NCBI RefSeq assembly: GCF_964204865.1
Contig: NC_135261.1
Coordinates: 7,564,001 to 7,628,000 of the forward strand
Length of the DNA stretch: 64,000 nucleotides
Reading direction: 5' to 3'
Source of the DNA: Styela clava
Lineage: Eukaryota > Chordata > Ascidiacea > Stolidobranchia > Styelidae
The position numbers were made by a program, and so were the translations under genes. Shown piece after piece: positions 13,133 through 26,300 of the stretch. How positions within the stretch are numbered: position 1 is the stretch's first letter; the number at the start of each line of letters is the position of its first letter. Below the pieces are notes generated by a model, which searched no databases, had not been told where the DNA came from, and worked only from the letters and a program-made list of their open reading frames with translations.

Positions 13133-16100
13133 CTAAGCAGATGGACGTATCTTCATCTCGGTGAATTTCAGTGAATAATGATGTCCCCTCCATGTAAACC
13201 AATTTATACCGTCCGCGTAGGACTTGTGTTCACCTTCATAGTATTTGGCGTTTAAATTGGACGAATGACAAGCGTGATACCACCATGCTCCTTTGAACTC
13301 CACAGCGCAGTTTTTTCCGTAATTATCATGGTCCCTATCCTTTGTCGTGAATTTTAACCCGTTTGTCCCACTGAAAGAATCACCAGCGTTGCCTGAAAAA
13401 CCAGTCACAGCTACTTGATATTTGACGGCAAAGGATTCAATTTTAAACAATCTGTAACAAAATGATATGATTTTGAAACAAGACATCTCAAAAGCAAATG
13501 TTTGATTTATATTAAACTGATGATCGAATTCCTGTCGTAGAAATGGCAGTTTTCTAATCTCGAGTACTTCATTTATGAAATAAAAATGTGCTCATTGTAG
13601 CTTTCACATCAGAACACCATGTTCTAGGCTTGCACGTAATTGACAAAAATCAATTCCGTAATTACGGCAAAATCAATTACGTAATGACCCCGTAATTGCG
13701 ATATTTTTCCACGCATTTAAACCTATCGTAACAACCAATTGAATCCACTTTTTTCCGAATGGGACATTGAAGTTGGGTTTTCCTATTCTTGGCAGTACTA
13801 CACGCCGGCGGCAGATGTTAAAGACAACTATCAAGGAGTGAATTCAAATCAATTTTATTCTGATTTTTATCTTTTGTGTTAGCTTTGGTTTTTCTTTATC
13901 ACCTTCGCAAATTAACCGTCCCATTTTTATGCGATCAATTTTATTTTATCATTACCGACACTGGTATACGGATATTTATGGAAACGATAGTTTTTTAAAA
14001 CCACCTGAGTACTGAATAAAAATTACGGGTTTCTAATTTATTAACCAACAACGATTTCCTCGCGACGAAGACTTGTTTTTGCATTATCCGACATTACTGC
14101 CTTGTTAGCATTTTTATAATAATAATTATTGATGTCGACTCATTGACGGTATTCCTATTACCATGCTTCATTTTACATTCAATCATTTCGCGGACTGAAT
14201 GTTTATAACATTATTTGCGATAAATTTAGATCAAATATTATTTATTTGCGTATAATTTAAATACCGAACTTATATGACATGCCTTCTCCGAAAATACAAA
14301 GTTATATCGCAAAACAATGCATTTTGTGACATTTATTTTACACTCACAACTTTTATTTGCTAACTCAAGTCGGCGATCCTATCGGCCAAGATTGACAAAA
14401 GTTTGGTCGAGTGCCGGTGATATTCAAGTCGACGATAAATCAAAATAAGTTGCCGCATTTGGTAAGACAGTTAATCATATATGGCCGAAATATTGAGAGG
14501 AATTGTGAAAAACATCATGAGCAAGGCCAAGTCCGGACTGATATATAACGATAAAACCGTTAACAGAACATCAAGATTTTGTAATAGAAAATGGATCTCG
14601 CACAGAATAAACACACAGGCTCATATTCATTTATATATGATAGCAGTTAAATTTTCAACGGTCCGCGAGGAATCCGTCGTTTTGGATCATTACGCAATCT
14701 CTCTTTTGTCGTCATATTGCTATTTGATAAGCGCGACATTAATTATCACGGCGAGGTATGGGCGCGAGTGATCAATCGCTCTTTTCGCTTATTTGGTTCC
14801 AATTCGTCGCGAAAGCTCTTCGTTAAATTTCACAAGATAGTCGTGTTGAAAGGTTATGGATATTTTCCTGTTTATACCCCAAGTCTGAAATGAAACAGCC
14901 AAAAATAATATGATATTCCATGTTCATATATCAAGTGTTGATATTAACAATAAAGAATGGTTAAGCATTGCTAATCCACACTTGGTGGGGAATTCCCACT
15001 ATTCAAACGCGTGACTATAAAATAGAATAAAATAGAAACGGAACATATATACCATAAGTAACGGAAAACTGGAACAAGTAAATAATAAATAAAAGTAAAA
15101 TGGATACAAATGTTTGATAGACCATGTTTGATAGATTGATCTCCTGCGTTCATTAGTCATTTCACCCGAAGAAGTTGAAACCGGGCGTGTTAGCGTCCAT
15201 CTGTCTTAACACAATTCTTCCCCCTATCTACGGTTATATGTACATTGGCCATGGCCATGCTAGATAAGATGCGAGAGAAGTTGAAACCAGGTGTGTTGGC
15301 GTCAATCGGTCTCAACGCAATTCTATCTACGGTTAAGTTGCGGGAGAAGTTAAAACCAAGTGTGTTGGCGTCAAACGGCCCTACTCAGTTCTTGCCCCAT
15401 TAACTACGTTAATAATTTACATTGGCCACGCCAGATGAGTTGATAATAGGTTAGTAAATGGCAACGCGTCATGCCTTCCTTCACCTACGTAACAAGAGAG
15501 AGAAAAACGGCTGCGAATACCGGAACTCTAACTTCTTCTACTTGTTGAGCTTTCATTTTCGCAATCGACGAAATTGACTGCTTTGAAGAAAGCTCGTTTC
15601 AATGCAATAATTACGACTTTACGTAATTCGTAACTTCCCTTCCGTAACTCCAAATAATTACGTAATTCCGTAAATCCGTAAATTACGTGCAAGCCTACCA
15701 TGTTCTTTGTTCACCCACCACAAGATTTGTCTGAATGTACTTAGTGCACATGAGCACAATTTTAGTCTAAAGTAATCGATAAGCTAATAAAGTCTATAGC
15801 AGTGATAAGTCATTTACAATAACATAAACAAATGATAAATTAATTTGGTGAGTTGTAAAATTCCCACTTTTTGGTTACTTGTCAATTGCGATTTCACCCA
15901 GTATTTTATCCACATTGGTTATAGCAATGAATGGCGAGTTTTTGTTAAATATTTGGGCATTATTATTCAAAGACAAAAGCATTATAAAAAGTCAACAACG
16001 GACTCACGAATATTTTGCATATCTTGCATGTCCTTCCCAGTCTTCCATGTCAACTCTGAGTTCATATTTCCTTCCATCGGATGTTAGTTTGTGCAGGGTT

Positions 16101-18856
16101 TCAAGTCCTGAAAGTAGTCATAACATATATATATCAGGTGTAACTCTAGAAGGCCAGTAGTCCAACAGTGACTTGCAATACTACGCCACGCATTTCAAAA
16201 CGGTATAAACACTTCCACGGTCATGTTGCATGTGTGTTTGAAGCGTGGTGAACTAGTAGATATTAGTGAAACTTACCTAACCAAAACTCCTTTTCTTTGT
16301 TTCCAAATCCGAGCACATAATCGTCCCATCCTCGATAAAAATCAACTAATCCGTCCATCCGACGTTGAAATACCTCAATAATTAATGATTCAAACCAGTC
16401 TATTCTTTTGAAAATCAAAATAGTCCTTATGGAACGAATATTGCTTTATTTATTAGACTTTGTGAAATTACGATAATTTTTTAGTTCGATTCGATTCACT
16501 ATTATTAAAAAATCGGAGTGTCTCAATTCATTATAATGAAGTCACATAACCCAATAATTGACTCGATTTAATAATCGGACTCGAGAAAAACGCGTGACTC
16601 AATTTGACTCGCGACGAGCAGTTTTCGTATGAGCACTAATTTATTGTGATATACAAATTGTTTACTCACAGTCCATCCACCTCCATCTGTCTCTAAATCA
16701 CAAAAAACTTCTATCTTACGACAATTGTGATAAATATCAAAAATGCCTCCATTTCTGCTTAAAATCTTTGCATTACTCAGCAATACTCTTCTGCAATCAG
16801 TTGTTTCGTGTATATGACGTTCTTAACAGTAAAAAGTTGATAATTTATACTCAGCATTGCATATTTTTATTCAAGAGCTACATTTGGTGTTGCCGTTTGA
16901 AATAAAATCTCAATACCTTTTGCGAGTTCTTCTTCGATATTTGAAATATGTGATGATATTTCAGTCAATTGCTCAGATTGTTCACGAAGTTGCCGAATTT
17001 GCTCTGATAAATATGAAAAACATAATATTGCTTAGTCTTGTCTTACGACTGTTTTAAATGGTTTCTATCAAAACATTAATCATTTTTTAACGTTGTAATT
17101 GGCGTGTATTCGCCCTGTCATCAATTTAATTCAGGAGTCATTATCACTCAGATATTATGTTTCTGTTCTGAATATTGCTTAAGAATAGTTGCGTAGTTTT
17201 TAAATCACATCACTTCGTGATTTATGTCATGAGGTACGAAGTCACGACTAAAGCGACACTTTAACGTTAGGGCAATAGGTTATTCGATACAGGCAACGCA
17301 TACCTTCACGAAGTATCATATTGTCCCACACGACAAATGAGAATATCGTCACAACAACCATAATTCCAGTTGTGTAAAATGCTTTTCGGAGTGGCGAAAC
17401 TGAAAAATACAACGGTTGTTATTTGCCAGCAACTATTTGCTCAGTTTCGGATTAGATATGAAAATATGAGATTTAGTTTCCGCTTCGGGAGTATACAATG
17501 GTGGGATTCGAAGGATTTGCACGAGTTTGAACGAACCCGTTCTTGGAATGTCGCGATATTAGCAAAACCCATGTCAAGGTATGTATGAGAAATGTATATA
17601 ATTTTCCATGTTTCTACCAGCGCTGCATTACAACATAGCTATAAAATTTGAGAAATCAGACAGTAATTTAGGAAGAAAGGGCTTTACCCTTAGCATTTTC
17701 GTTGAAAACTTTTTGTTCCAAATATTTTATTAGATTTCGACAAGTTTCTAATTCTTTTATACGATTTTCATGAGTCTCTATTTTGTTAGTAAACTCAGCA
17801 TAGTTGCCTGGAAATACAATGCAGGTATAGAATATTACTGGACAAGCAAATGCTGGTTGACTCAATGAGATAGTCAGGCTTGTCCATGGGACATATTTTC
17901 TGATGTCTTACCCCGTGGTCGTTTCTCAAGTGAATCCCATACCCATGGACAGCCCTACCAGTGTATCATCACAAAATAAATAATACATACAGTATATGAT
18001 CAAAACGGGGAGTAAAAAACATTCGAAAAATAAAAAGGATGAAGACTAATCTAGGTTAATCAAGTTGGCTTCTGTCCTGTGTAAAATACAAATGTGTGCT
18101 GTCCCATTCCATGGACGTTTCCTATGGACAATTCTGGGCGCTCCCGTAGTATGTGAACCAAGATGGCGGACACTGGAACATAGTATGTGTACCAGATTAG
18201 GGTTGGGCCATGATTTTATTCCAACTTTTCTTATTTTAGTTTTATTACAAGTTTGGGGACTAGCCAAGTGACTCCCGTAATATTTGTACCTGAAATTATG
18301 GCCTAACCCTAACCTGGTACACATACTACGTTCCAGTTTCCGCCATCTTGGTTCACATACAACGGGAGTACCATAATAGCATACACTGATGGCTGTCTCA
18401 TATCGAAATGTCTTGCATCTAGAAAGGGATACCTGGATATAGTTGATTTATTGCCATTTCTATGCTAACCTGAATCGCTCGTTGTATTTGATACATCGTC
18501 CACAAGGTTGGATATGGTTTCAACATTCTTTAAATCTTCTCCCACCTTTTCGATCTGAGAATTAGAAATAAGGGTATTGATACAAAGCAGATGTTTTTCT
18601 CTGTTTACCAAAAAATATGACACTGAATCAAAAAGCATATACGATCATGGTTGCACAAAACTAATTATGTAGATGCAACACGGGATATTTTGGGTTTATG
18701 AGCGTCAACACGTGGATAAACACATCGTGGAACGTCGCAAATTTTAATAAATCTATATACCGCAATTCAAATTCAATAAAAATAGCCGCATTATTTGTTT
18801 AATAACCTACTTACTTTTCCACCCGACTTCTTCGCACGATTATTTAACGCAGCCAT
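13133..18856 (-). CDS. Type II transmembrane fibrinogen-related domain (FReD) protein, 9 exons
   Basis: Minus-strand exons are 18815-18856, 18470-18554, 17688-17807, 17304-17399, 16917-17003, 16670-16821, 16277-16373, 16008-16107 and 13133-13451. All junction phases agree and give 365 residues. The N-terminus ([14 protein letters not shown]) has no signal peptide. A hydrophilic helical part follows, then a membrane segment at about 90-107 ([18 protein letters not shown]) after SPLRK, then a second helical stalk ([12 protein letters not shown]), then the fibrinogen C-terminal domain from about 152. Diagnostic FReD sequence: [60 protein letters not shown], the calcium loop [29 protein letters not shown] and TEMKIRP at the end. 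FReDs bind acetylated or other surface glycans; the topology resembles vertebrate FIBCD1, so a cell-surface pattern-recognition receptor is likely (inference). Usual SNLNG reads SNLNA here. The last intron carries a hAT element. The donor GTATTG after exon 5 is weak. Confidence 0.87.
13625..15697. mobile_element. hAT element, nonautonomous, with exact 8-bp target duplication
   Basis: The ends are TAGGCTTGCACGTAATT and the inverse AATTACGTGCAAGCCTA, a 17-bp perfect terminal inverted repeat. It is flanked by the exact 8-bp direct duplication CCATGTTC at 13617-13624 and 15698-15705, the hAT hallmark. The subterminal regions are rich in TACGTAATT/AATTACGTAA repeats on both sides, typical transposase-binding context. 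No transposase ORF remains. The element sits in the last intron of the FReD gene and accounts for most of it. Confidence 0.92.
18135..18372. mobile_element. Fold-back repeat, family A
   Basis: The left arm starts CGCTCCCGTAGTATGTGAAC and contains CAAGATGGCGG; the right arm ends with the inverse (CATCTTGGTTCACATAC...GGGAGTACC). Most of the element can pair with itself. Each arm carries a TTAGGG/CCCTAACC-type motif. It lies in the intron between exons 2 and 3 of the FReD gene. Relatives: 43486-43705 and 46011-46268, with partial copies at 24240, 38213 and 50278. Confidence 0.8.
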
Positions 18857-19076
18857 ATTCCAAAGTTTCTGAGGACAAAGGTATGGCAATTCTTTCGCGA
18901 GGTGCCAAACGCTTTACCTGATACCTCCGGACAATATAAAACAGAATAATGGTAACAATACATGTATCAGTTCCAAAGAATGCACCGGGGATAAATGCGC
19001 TGTCACGCTTTTCAGCCGAAACAAAATACTTCAGGCATAGCAGCGCTATTATCGCATATCTACAGCGGGCAAAATG
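18840..19076 (-). other. Open frame with hydrophobic segments upstream of the FReD gene
   Basis: One minus-strand frame is open over 18840-19076 without an ATG. It encodes two hydrophobic stretches (AIIALLCLKYFV and CIVTIILFYIVRRY), then a basic tail ending ETLEYGCVK. Its stop codon overlaps the start of FReD exon 1 in a different frame. A possible donor (TATCAG followed by GTAAAG) lies after RRYQ, in phase 0, so it could splice to FReD exon 2 as an alternative first exon, or it could be the end of another membrane protein gene, or chance. Confidence 0.25.
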
Positions 19077-20172
19077 CTAATTTCAATCTATCACTCTGAT
19101 GTAATCTGGGCAATCTCAAAATGTTACAAGTGTCCAAGATAATTTTGATTAGTTACGATATTTGTTATTTCTTTTTACCAGATCTAAAAATTTGAATTTT
19201 ATTTTTAGAAAATATTTCATGCTTGAAATATCCCTAAATCCCATCAATATGAAACAAGCAAACCCTGAAATCGTCCAGGTAGAACAGTGTTGAGTTCCCA
19301 CGCTCGATATTTCAGATTGTATGACATTCAAGACAGCCATTTATACGCCAGTAGGCAGGAGTGAAACGTGCAAACGATATATATAATATAGTATCCATAG
19401 AATTCATTTTGATTGTAGAAAAATATAGTTGGTCTGGAATTTAACCATTCGTATTAGCTAACACCGGTAGCGCGTTTTCTAGTTCTGTTTTATAGCAAAG
19501 AATCAGAACCATATGAATAATAGCTGAAATATTTACAACAATGTCAAGTTCAGGCATGCCATACTCTGCGCGTTGTAAGACATGTCTACTATTTAAATTA
19601 CGATGAATGCCCTACGTAACATAGTTTATTGCTCACGAAATACGGGCATTTCGGTATCAATTCGACAATACTCATCTTAACGATATATACATATTTACAA
19701 TTATTTTTTCACGTTTCACCTCTGTTTATTAATTCGGAAATGTGAAACCTGTATTCAAGTTCGGCAATTCTTTCAAAGTGATTAGTATGGTATGACAAAT
19801 AATATTTTCTTGATGTTTTTTAATCCTTTTTATGTTATCTATTGGCTTGTACGTATGTGATAGTTTGTACGGTTCAAAGTTTAAACAATTCCATATATTT
19901 TTGCTAAGTGAACATGCATCTTTCTCCTGTAAAATCATTTTATTCAAATGTTTCAATTTACATAGGTTTCATTTGCTGTTCCAAATTTATAATCTGGATT
20001 TGTTTTATTGACGGCAAATTCGATTATGACGTTCTCGAAATAAACATATTGCTTTGGACTATTTCTATCAAAAGATTTCAATATGATACTTTAGGCTACT
20101 CCATTCATACCGGACGATCGAACGAAATTGATCCCACAATCATAATCCTATCCATAAAGTCTTTTGGCACTT
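18857..20172. other. Upstream region of the FReD gene
   Basis: Apart from the hydrophobic open frame at 18840-19076 no supported gene was found. A 63-codon minus-strand ORF at 19149-19340 has a hydrophobic part (GFACFILMGF) but no supporting splice partner. The region should contain the FReD promoter; no convincing core element was identified. Confidence 0.4.
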
Positions 20173-20492
20173 AGGATAGGATTTACATATTTATGCCTGG
20201 GAAAGGAATGCCGATAAGACGGCTTAATCATATGGCGAACCTTGGCAACTCGTCCAGTTACAGTCTATGTCGTGTATGGGTTTAGTTAGCTAGTTATTTT
20301 TATTTAGATGGATGGATTTGATGGTAGTGGAAGCCATAACTGGTCAACAGCTACGGGAACCACCCTGTGGCGTCGAGAGGAGTCCAGCGGCATATTTATC
20401 GAATCGAACCTGCGAAGCCAGCAGGGTAATTAGAGGTGCGGTGGTGGGTGTATTTCTACCGCTTAGCCTTAGCCGGATGCGCCACACCGCCC
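20173..20492 (-). mobile_element. tRNA-derived SINE, copy 1
   Basis: Read on the minus strand, it begins near 20492 with a GGTGTGGCGCA... A-box-like sequence and contains the B-box GGTTCGATTC (about 20402-20411). It ends in a (TCCTA)-type tail (AAATCCTATCCT). Matching copies: 33968-34286, 39466-39692 and 42096-42368. It is not a functional tRNA gene. It lies just beyond the inferred poly(A) site of LARP6. Confidence 0.75.
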
Positions 20493-20569
20493 GAGCTGAT
20501 GAACTTAATGCGGGAAAAAATAAAAATAGAAAAATGGCAAAAATAACTCTAACATTCCATAAATGCTAG

Positions 20570-20575
20570 TTTATT
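20570..20575 (-). terminator. Candidate poly(A) signal AATAAA for LARP6
   Basis: TTTATT on the plus strand reads AATAAA on the minus strand, just before the SINE. Supported by position only. Confidence 0.3.
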
Positions 20576-22102
20576 CGAAGACAGACCGCAAGAAAAATAT
20601 AATGTACAGAAAATGCATAAATTCACCAAAAACCCTAAATCCCTCCAGCTAACAAGTCTACATCGGAATGAGTAAATTAAAGAACTAAAATATCCATTTT
20701 GGCATCCACTTCCACATCCTGAAGTTTTAATTACAACTCCATATTTGCCAAAAAATAATCACTAAATAAAAATAAACAAAATATCACATGATTTTAAAAC
20801 AAAGGCAGAAACCTGCATGTGTATGCTAAATACTAGAATAAGCAAAAATGATATTCAACCGAAATTGGTACAATGGTAACAATGGTACAACAATTGTGTG
20901 ACACTTGTGGCTCCACATAACAAAACTCTAATTGGAAAACAATACAATTCTATTGAGTTGAATTATCAAATATATCTCTACAATTCATACCAAAAAAAAA
21001 ATTCACCGACATCTGATTAATTATAGCGATCATCTATGAGTTTGAAATATGACAATACGCAACACAATGAACAAATATTATGCTAAATTTTTACTTAGTT
21101 CTAGCAAAGAGAGTAATTTATATAACAATATCTAAATATCTATTATAAACAGAAAAACCCTCACATTTCAAAGTTATCGTCAATATGACTTAAGAATATA
21201 ATAATAATATTTCATTTAGAATATGGAACAAAAATTTGGCCCGATAGAAATTCGTGGTGTTCAAGGCCATAACTGCTAATATTCATTTGCACTATATATT
21301 CACCAATTTGAAAAATAAAACCATTGAGATTTGAGTTTAAAAAAAATACTGTCTGATCAACTGTGACAAGAAAAAGGTATAACATAACTACTCAAATAGT
21401 AGGATAAGACAGGATTTTTGTATTTATATCAAGATATGAAAGTTGGTAGGATGACTTAACACATGGGAGCAACGACTTCTCGCCTAGTTACCATTCCAGG
21501 TTTGATATGAGAAAAGTTTATCTTGTAGTATACTAGACTAAATCAATTTCATTTGAAAACTGAACAAAGTGTTTAACATGCTTGTAAAAAAAGATAGTCC
21601 AGTTTTTAGGTACAGACATGCCACGAAGAAGCAGGCACCAAACTATAACAGCCCTACTCACAATGCTATCTGAACACCTTAGCTTATTCTCACACAAAAT
21701 ATCACACCAAAACTAAAAGCAACACCACTTAGAGTTGACACTCAGGCATATCATAACTAACAGAACATTTTTTATCCTTTTCTATTGGTTACAAATTGTA
21801 GATAGAACTTGCATATTTAACATTATCACAACACAATAGTAAGAAACTGGCAGTTTTAGAAGTTTCAAAAATTGCAAAATATCGCTATTTTTTCGTATTA
21901 GCAATGATTTGATTTAGTTAGATTTCAAAATTTGATCAATTGTTTTCACGATTACGCAGTATTAACAAATTCATAATTGTTTACCAAGCAAGTTGAAAAC
22001 TCATGCCAGGGATGGCAAAAACTGAAAAAACAAGTAGTAATGTCCTGAATTGAATCAAAGACAAAACCGACAAAAATACTTGAATAAAAAAGATAGATCA
22101 AC

Positions 22103-22445
22103 CAGGGCTGTAGAATCAGATTCTGGAGTTTTGCATGATTTCATTCAAACTGGAGGCGGAGATTGAGTTAAATTTCTAATTCGGGAGTCCAAATTTTGAA
22201 TCCTCGAGTTGTAGCCAGAAGTCAGATTTTTAATGATCTAAGTCAAAATTTTTAGCAGCAAAGCATGATTTTTCCTTGCATTTTTAAAAGATAATTGAAA
22301 ATCATGTATAAACCAAAGTTTTTGTTATCAATGTTCTGTTTTCTTGAAATGGTTTAGTGTTTGGTGAGTCTAAATTTAACCCGCGGCGTTGGAGTCCGAA
22401 ATCTAATGTAGACTTTCTCAGACTCCACATGTTTAGGATCAACTG
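22103..22445. mobile_element. Decayed hAT-like repeat
   Basis: The left edge CAGGGCTGTAGAATCAGATTC, with several GGAGTCC/GGACTCC-like motifs in between and GACTCCACATG near 22430, resembles CAGGGCTGTGGAGTC-type repeats of other animals. The right end is too degraded to define. Confidence 0.4.
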
Positions 22446-23332
22446 TTTACATGAAGCAAAGAGTATTTGAGCAGTAAGTATGTATAACAGGTTCCAGTTT
22501 CTTAGCTTGTCTTAATAGACTTCACAAGAAGATTATTACTAAATCAGTAAAAACAAAAGTATATCAGGTTAGTATAGTATCCGTGTACCCAGTTTGTTTC
22601 AGACATTCCTGCAAAGTCTTGTATATATTTCAACACTTGAAGTTGGTTGCAAATATGGTAGCAAGTGGCACAAAAACATACAGACATGAGAGAATCACTT
22701 CTCGGGCTGAAGCAGGACATTGTACAGATTGCTGAACCGAAGATCTAAAAATTATTCGAACAATATACCTTGAATCATGAATTTTTCGCACAGGTAGATT
22801 CTTGTTGGCAAAGTATCGAGTTTAGGAACAGACACAAAAAATAAAATAGAAAATATAAGAGCGCAGGCTAAAGATGATCATAACTCGCAGAAAAGGATAA
22901 CGTAAAAATCAAATTCGAATATTTCCAAAACACTATGCGCTAGATACTTGATACTAAAAATAGCATATTTATGGCATACACAACATCTTATAATAAACCA
23001 TGATCGATATTAAAGAGTAGTGATTTCAGTAATACAATTCTAAAAAGCCATCGTTTTTCATTAAAATTTCATTTTCAACAGATTTCCCAAACACCCTACA
23101 TATACCAATCAAAACTGTTATAGGATTGCGCAATACAATTCAAACCAAAAGAGATAAAAAGAAAAAATAACCAAACCAAAAACTTTGTACTACGTGCAAC
23201 ACAGTACCAGACACAAAATATCTTTGTCTGTTTTCCATTAAGAAAAAAATAATCTGATTGCAAATTGAAATTTTTTGTTGACAGTTCTGACAATGTTTCA
23301 TTTTTTCGAGCCTCTTGCGATCTTTTTGTGTA

Positions 23333-26300
23333 CTATGCATTCGAGACTAAAGGCGAGGGCTTGTCGTTGAGAGATTTTACCACTGATGCAGTTTTAACTC
23401 TACGTTTCCATGCACTGTCAAAACCCTTCGCATTAATACTAGGAGGTCCTTTTGGAAGTCGCAGAACTCCTTCTGGAACTCCGTCCTGAAATTTTCTACC
23501 CAAGACGGGACTCGTGCCTGGACTACCGCTGGGTGAGTTAGCAGCTGAAAGAAGAAAAACTATAAAGTTAGATTTGGTCCTAGGATTACGAATGACTAAA
23601 ACTAATCAATTCACTCTTATGACAGATTTTCAAATACCTTTGAAGATAGAATAACGAATATATTAAAAAATGCAGGCTCGAAAACACAGCAAAGCCAAAA
23701 TTAATTATTTCCTCCTGCAAAACATTCTCAAGTTTTTTCCAAATATGGTATAACGCATGAAAATACAATGAAAATAAACGCAGAAAAATATTGCAGTGGT
23801 AAAGCATGGGAAGAATGTTTCTGTGTTCAAGGGTAGAGTAAACATGCATTGTTTTAGCACACATATGTGACAACTCGAAAGTTTTCCCAATTAATGTAAA
23901 GGATTCTAACCTTGACTAGCAGCGAGCATCCTTTTTCTTTGTAACCATGGACTACCAGATGGTGTACTATTGTTTGATCCTGCTGAGTCAGGAGTTGTCT
24001 GTGAAGAAACAAAGAATTCAAAATTGTCAATAATACTCCTGTGCAGATAAGAATATTAATCATGTGAGAAAAACCGCATAAGTAACCACTGATTAAAAAC
24101 TGGATGCCCGAAACAGAGAAACCGAGGCGCTCCAGAAGCATGTGTACCAAATAACAATATGGAGAAAACTAATTTTGTTCGCCTACTTTACATCAAGTTG
24201 AGTAAAGGGAATGAAACCTATGGTCAGGGGCTATATATTCAATTGACTAAAGCAAAAGTCCCCGAACTCGTAATGGAACTAAAATAAGGAAAATTGGAAA
24301 AAAATTATGGCCTAACCCTAACCTGGTACACACATTAGGGAGTACCAAAATTGGTATATATATGCCAAAGTGGCAATTTTATTGAAATGGAAAGGAACGC
24401 TGTGTAGAGATGAAAGCTAGCTGCTACTCAGAAATTTTAAGCTCATCTCACAACATTGTTAGGAATAGCGAGTGGTGATTTCTTTTGCTGTGAAATATGT
24501 TTTCTTGATGACATTGGACTTCCTTTAGGACTTCCTCGTGGACTAGTTTCAGGAGTACTGTCCCTTAATCCTGTCCTCCAAGAACCTGAAGAAAAGAAAT
24601 CATGTAGTATTATTAACAACTGAACAATGAGGACCATTTTTGCAGCAGAAAGTCTCATAGCGTCCGGTACAAACTATATAGAGAGTTAGGCTCAGGAGCT
24701 CAAGGATGATTACCGTAGTTTCCCGAAATTACGCCTATATCGCGAATAGGCAGACTCCCTAAAAACGGCCTTAAAACGGCGATTTTATAAAAAATCGCAC
24801 ATAAGCCGGTCCTACGAATCGTTACACGCCGGACGCCTCAAGAAAAACGTAGAAAGAGAAACAAAATTACTGTAACGCGAACATTCCTCACGTTTATCGT
24901 TTCTGCATGTTAGCGAGGGCCGTAGGTGGATTATTACCCGTAACTCTTACTTGTTAATTTATGTTAATAAAGTCTATATTACTCTTCATGCGTCGTGATT
25001 TGTATTAATGAAAGGGATTGTTGTCAGGAGTTCAAGAGAGTCCCAGAGTTAGCATAAAACAATTTCCTTCGATCGTCCACAACGCGATTAATTTTGTTAA
25101 GAGTCCTTATCACCACCCCTTAACGGATAACATATTGTAAAGGTGATTAAAAGTTGTGCGCCGATAATAGCCTCTATTGCGAAAGCGCACCAAATAATAA
25201 CGTTTTCACCACAAAACAACTGGCCGTAAATCGACACTGTTGCTGTTATGTAAAAGAAACACAAGCGAAAACAAACCAATCACAGACTGTACAAGCGTCA
25301 CGTGTTAAACAACCAATCACAGACTGTACAAGCCATTAGCTGTATGATAAGACAATCCACCTTCACAAGCGATTGTATGCGTGCGAGCACGCTTTTTACC
25401 GTGAAAACTTGGTATGGTTTGAAGCTTTTGGAATTACCAGCAAGTCAGCATAATATCATCTCGTTGCGTGATCAAATTCTGATGCGCGAATGAGACGATT
25501 TTTCGGTGCAATCTGAGTTATACACGAATAAGACGGTCCCTTAATTTGGCAATTCTTTTTTGTGAGTTTTAAACTCGGCCTATTCGCGAGCATATACGGT
25601 AAGTATCGGTGACACATGGGAATTTGATATGTGAGAAAACGGCCATTGCAGGGCACTTTACAAAGCTGATGGTTGGCTAGTCCTACATCCAATCCAACCA
25701 ACCGGACGAGAATCCGTGGTTCGCTGTAAGATTAATTCAACTTATTCCCTTTCCTCTCCACCGGGATATTTACACAGAGTAATTTTATCGACTCTTTTCT
25801 TCCCCAGTATAAATGTACAAAATCCTACTTAAAATGAGAATATTTTTATCACCAGAAGGAGGTGGAATGCTGGCTTGTCCTCCTAAATTTTTTCTTTGCA
25901 TTCTAGGGCTTCCACGAGGACTCCGATCTGAAAAATAGGTATAAAAAAAAATTCTGAATACAACTGAGAATATTTTGTAGAAGATGGTGAGTAACCTGTA
26001 CACCTTGAAAATATGAAAAAACGTTCAACAATACCAATCCAGTATGTGCAATAAGTTATTTAATGAGCACAGCGCTTTTTTGAATCCTCAACTAAATAAT
26101 TGAAGGATTAAAATGAAAGCTAAGAATGATTTACAACGCTGCACAAATGCTGTTTGGTTTCAAGGAAAAATATAAATACAGATCGATATAGTCCTAATAA
26201 TAGCAATGAACTGTTATCTCTAAACAGATGGTACAAAATTTTCACAAGTATAATTATTGTCCATCTAATAAGGCCAATTTATATCATTCAAAATCCAACT

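Larger units (their letters stand above)
20493..23332 (-). other. Inferred long 3'UTR of LARP6
   Basis: Between the LARP6 stop codon (23333-23335) and the SINE there are about 2.8 kb with no exon of another gene. The stretch holds a decayed hAT-like repeat (22103-22445) but is otherwise free of recognised elements. A minus-strand AATAAA lies at 20570-20575; an ATTAAA near 22233 is an alternative, shorter end. UTR status is inference only. Confidence 0.35.
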
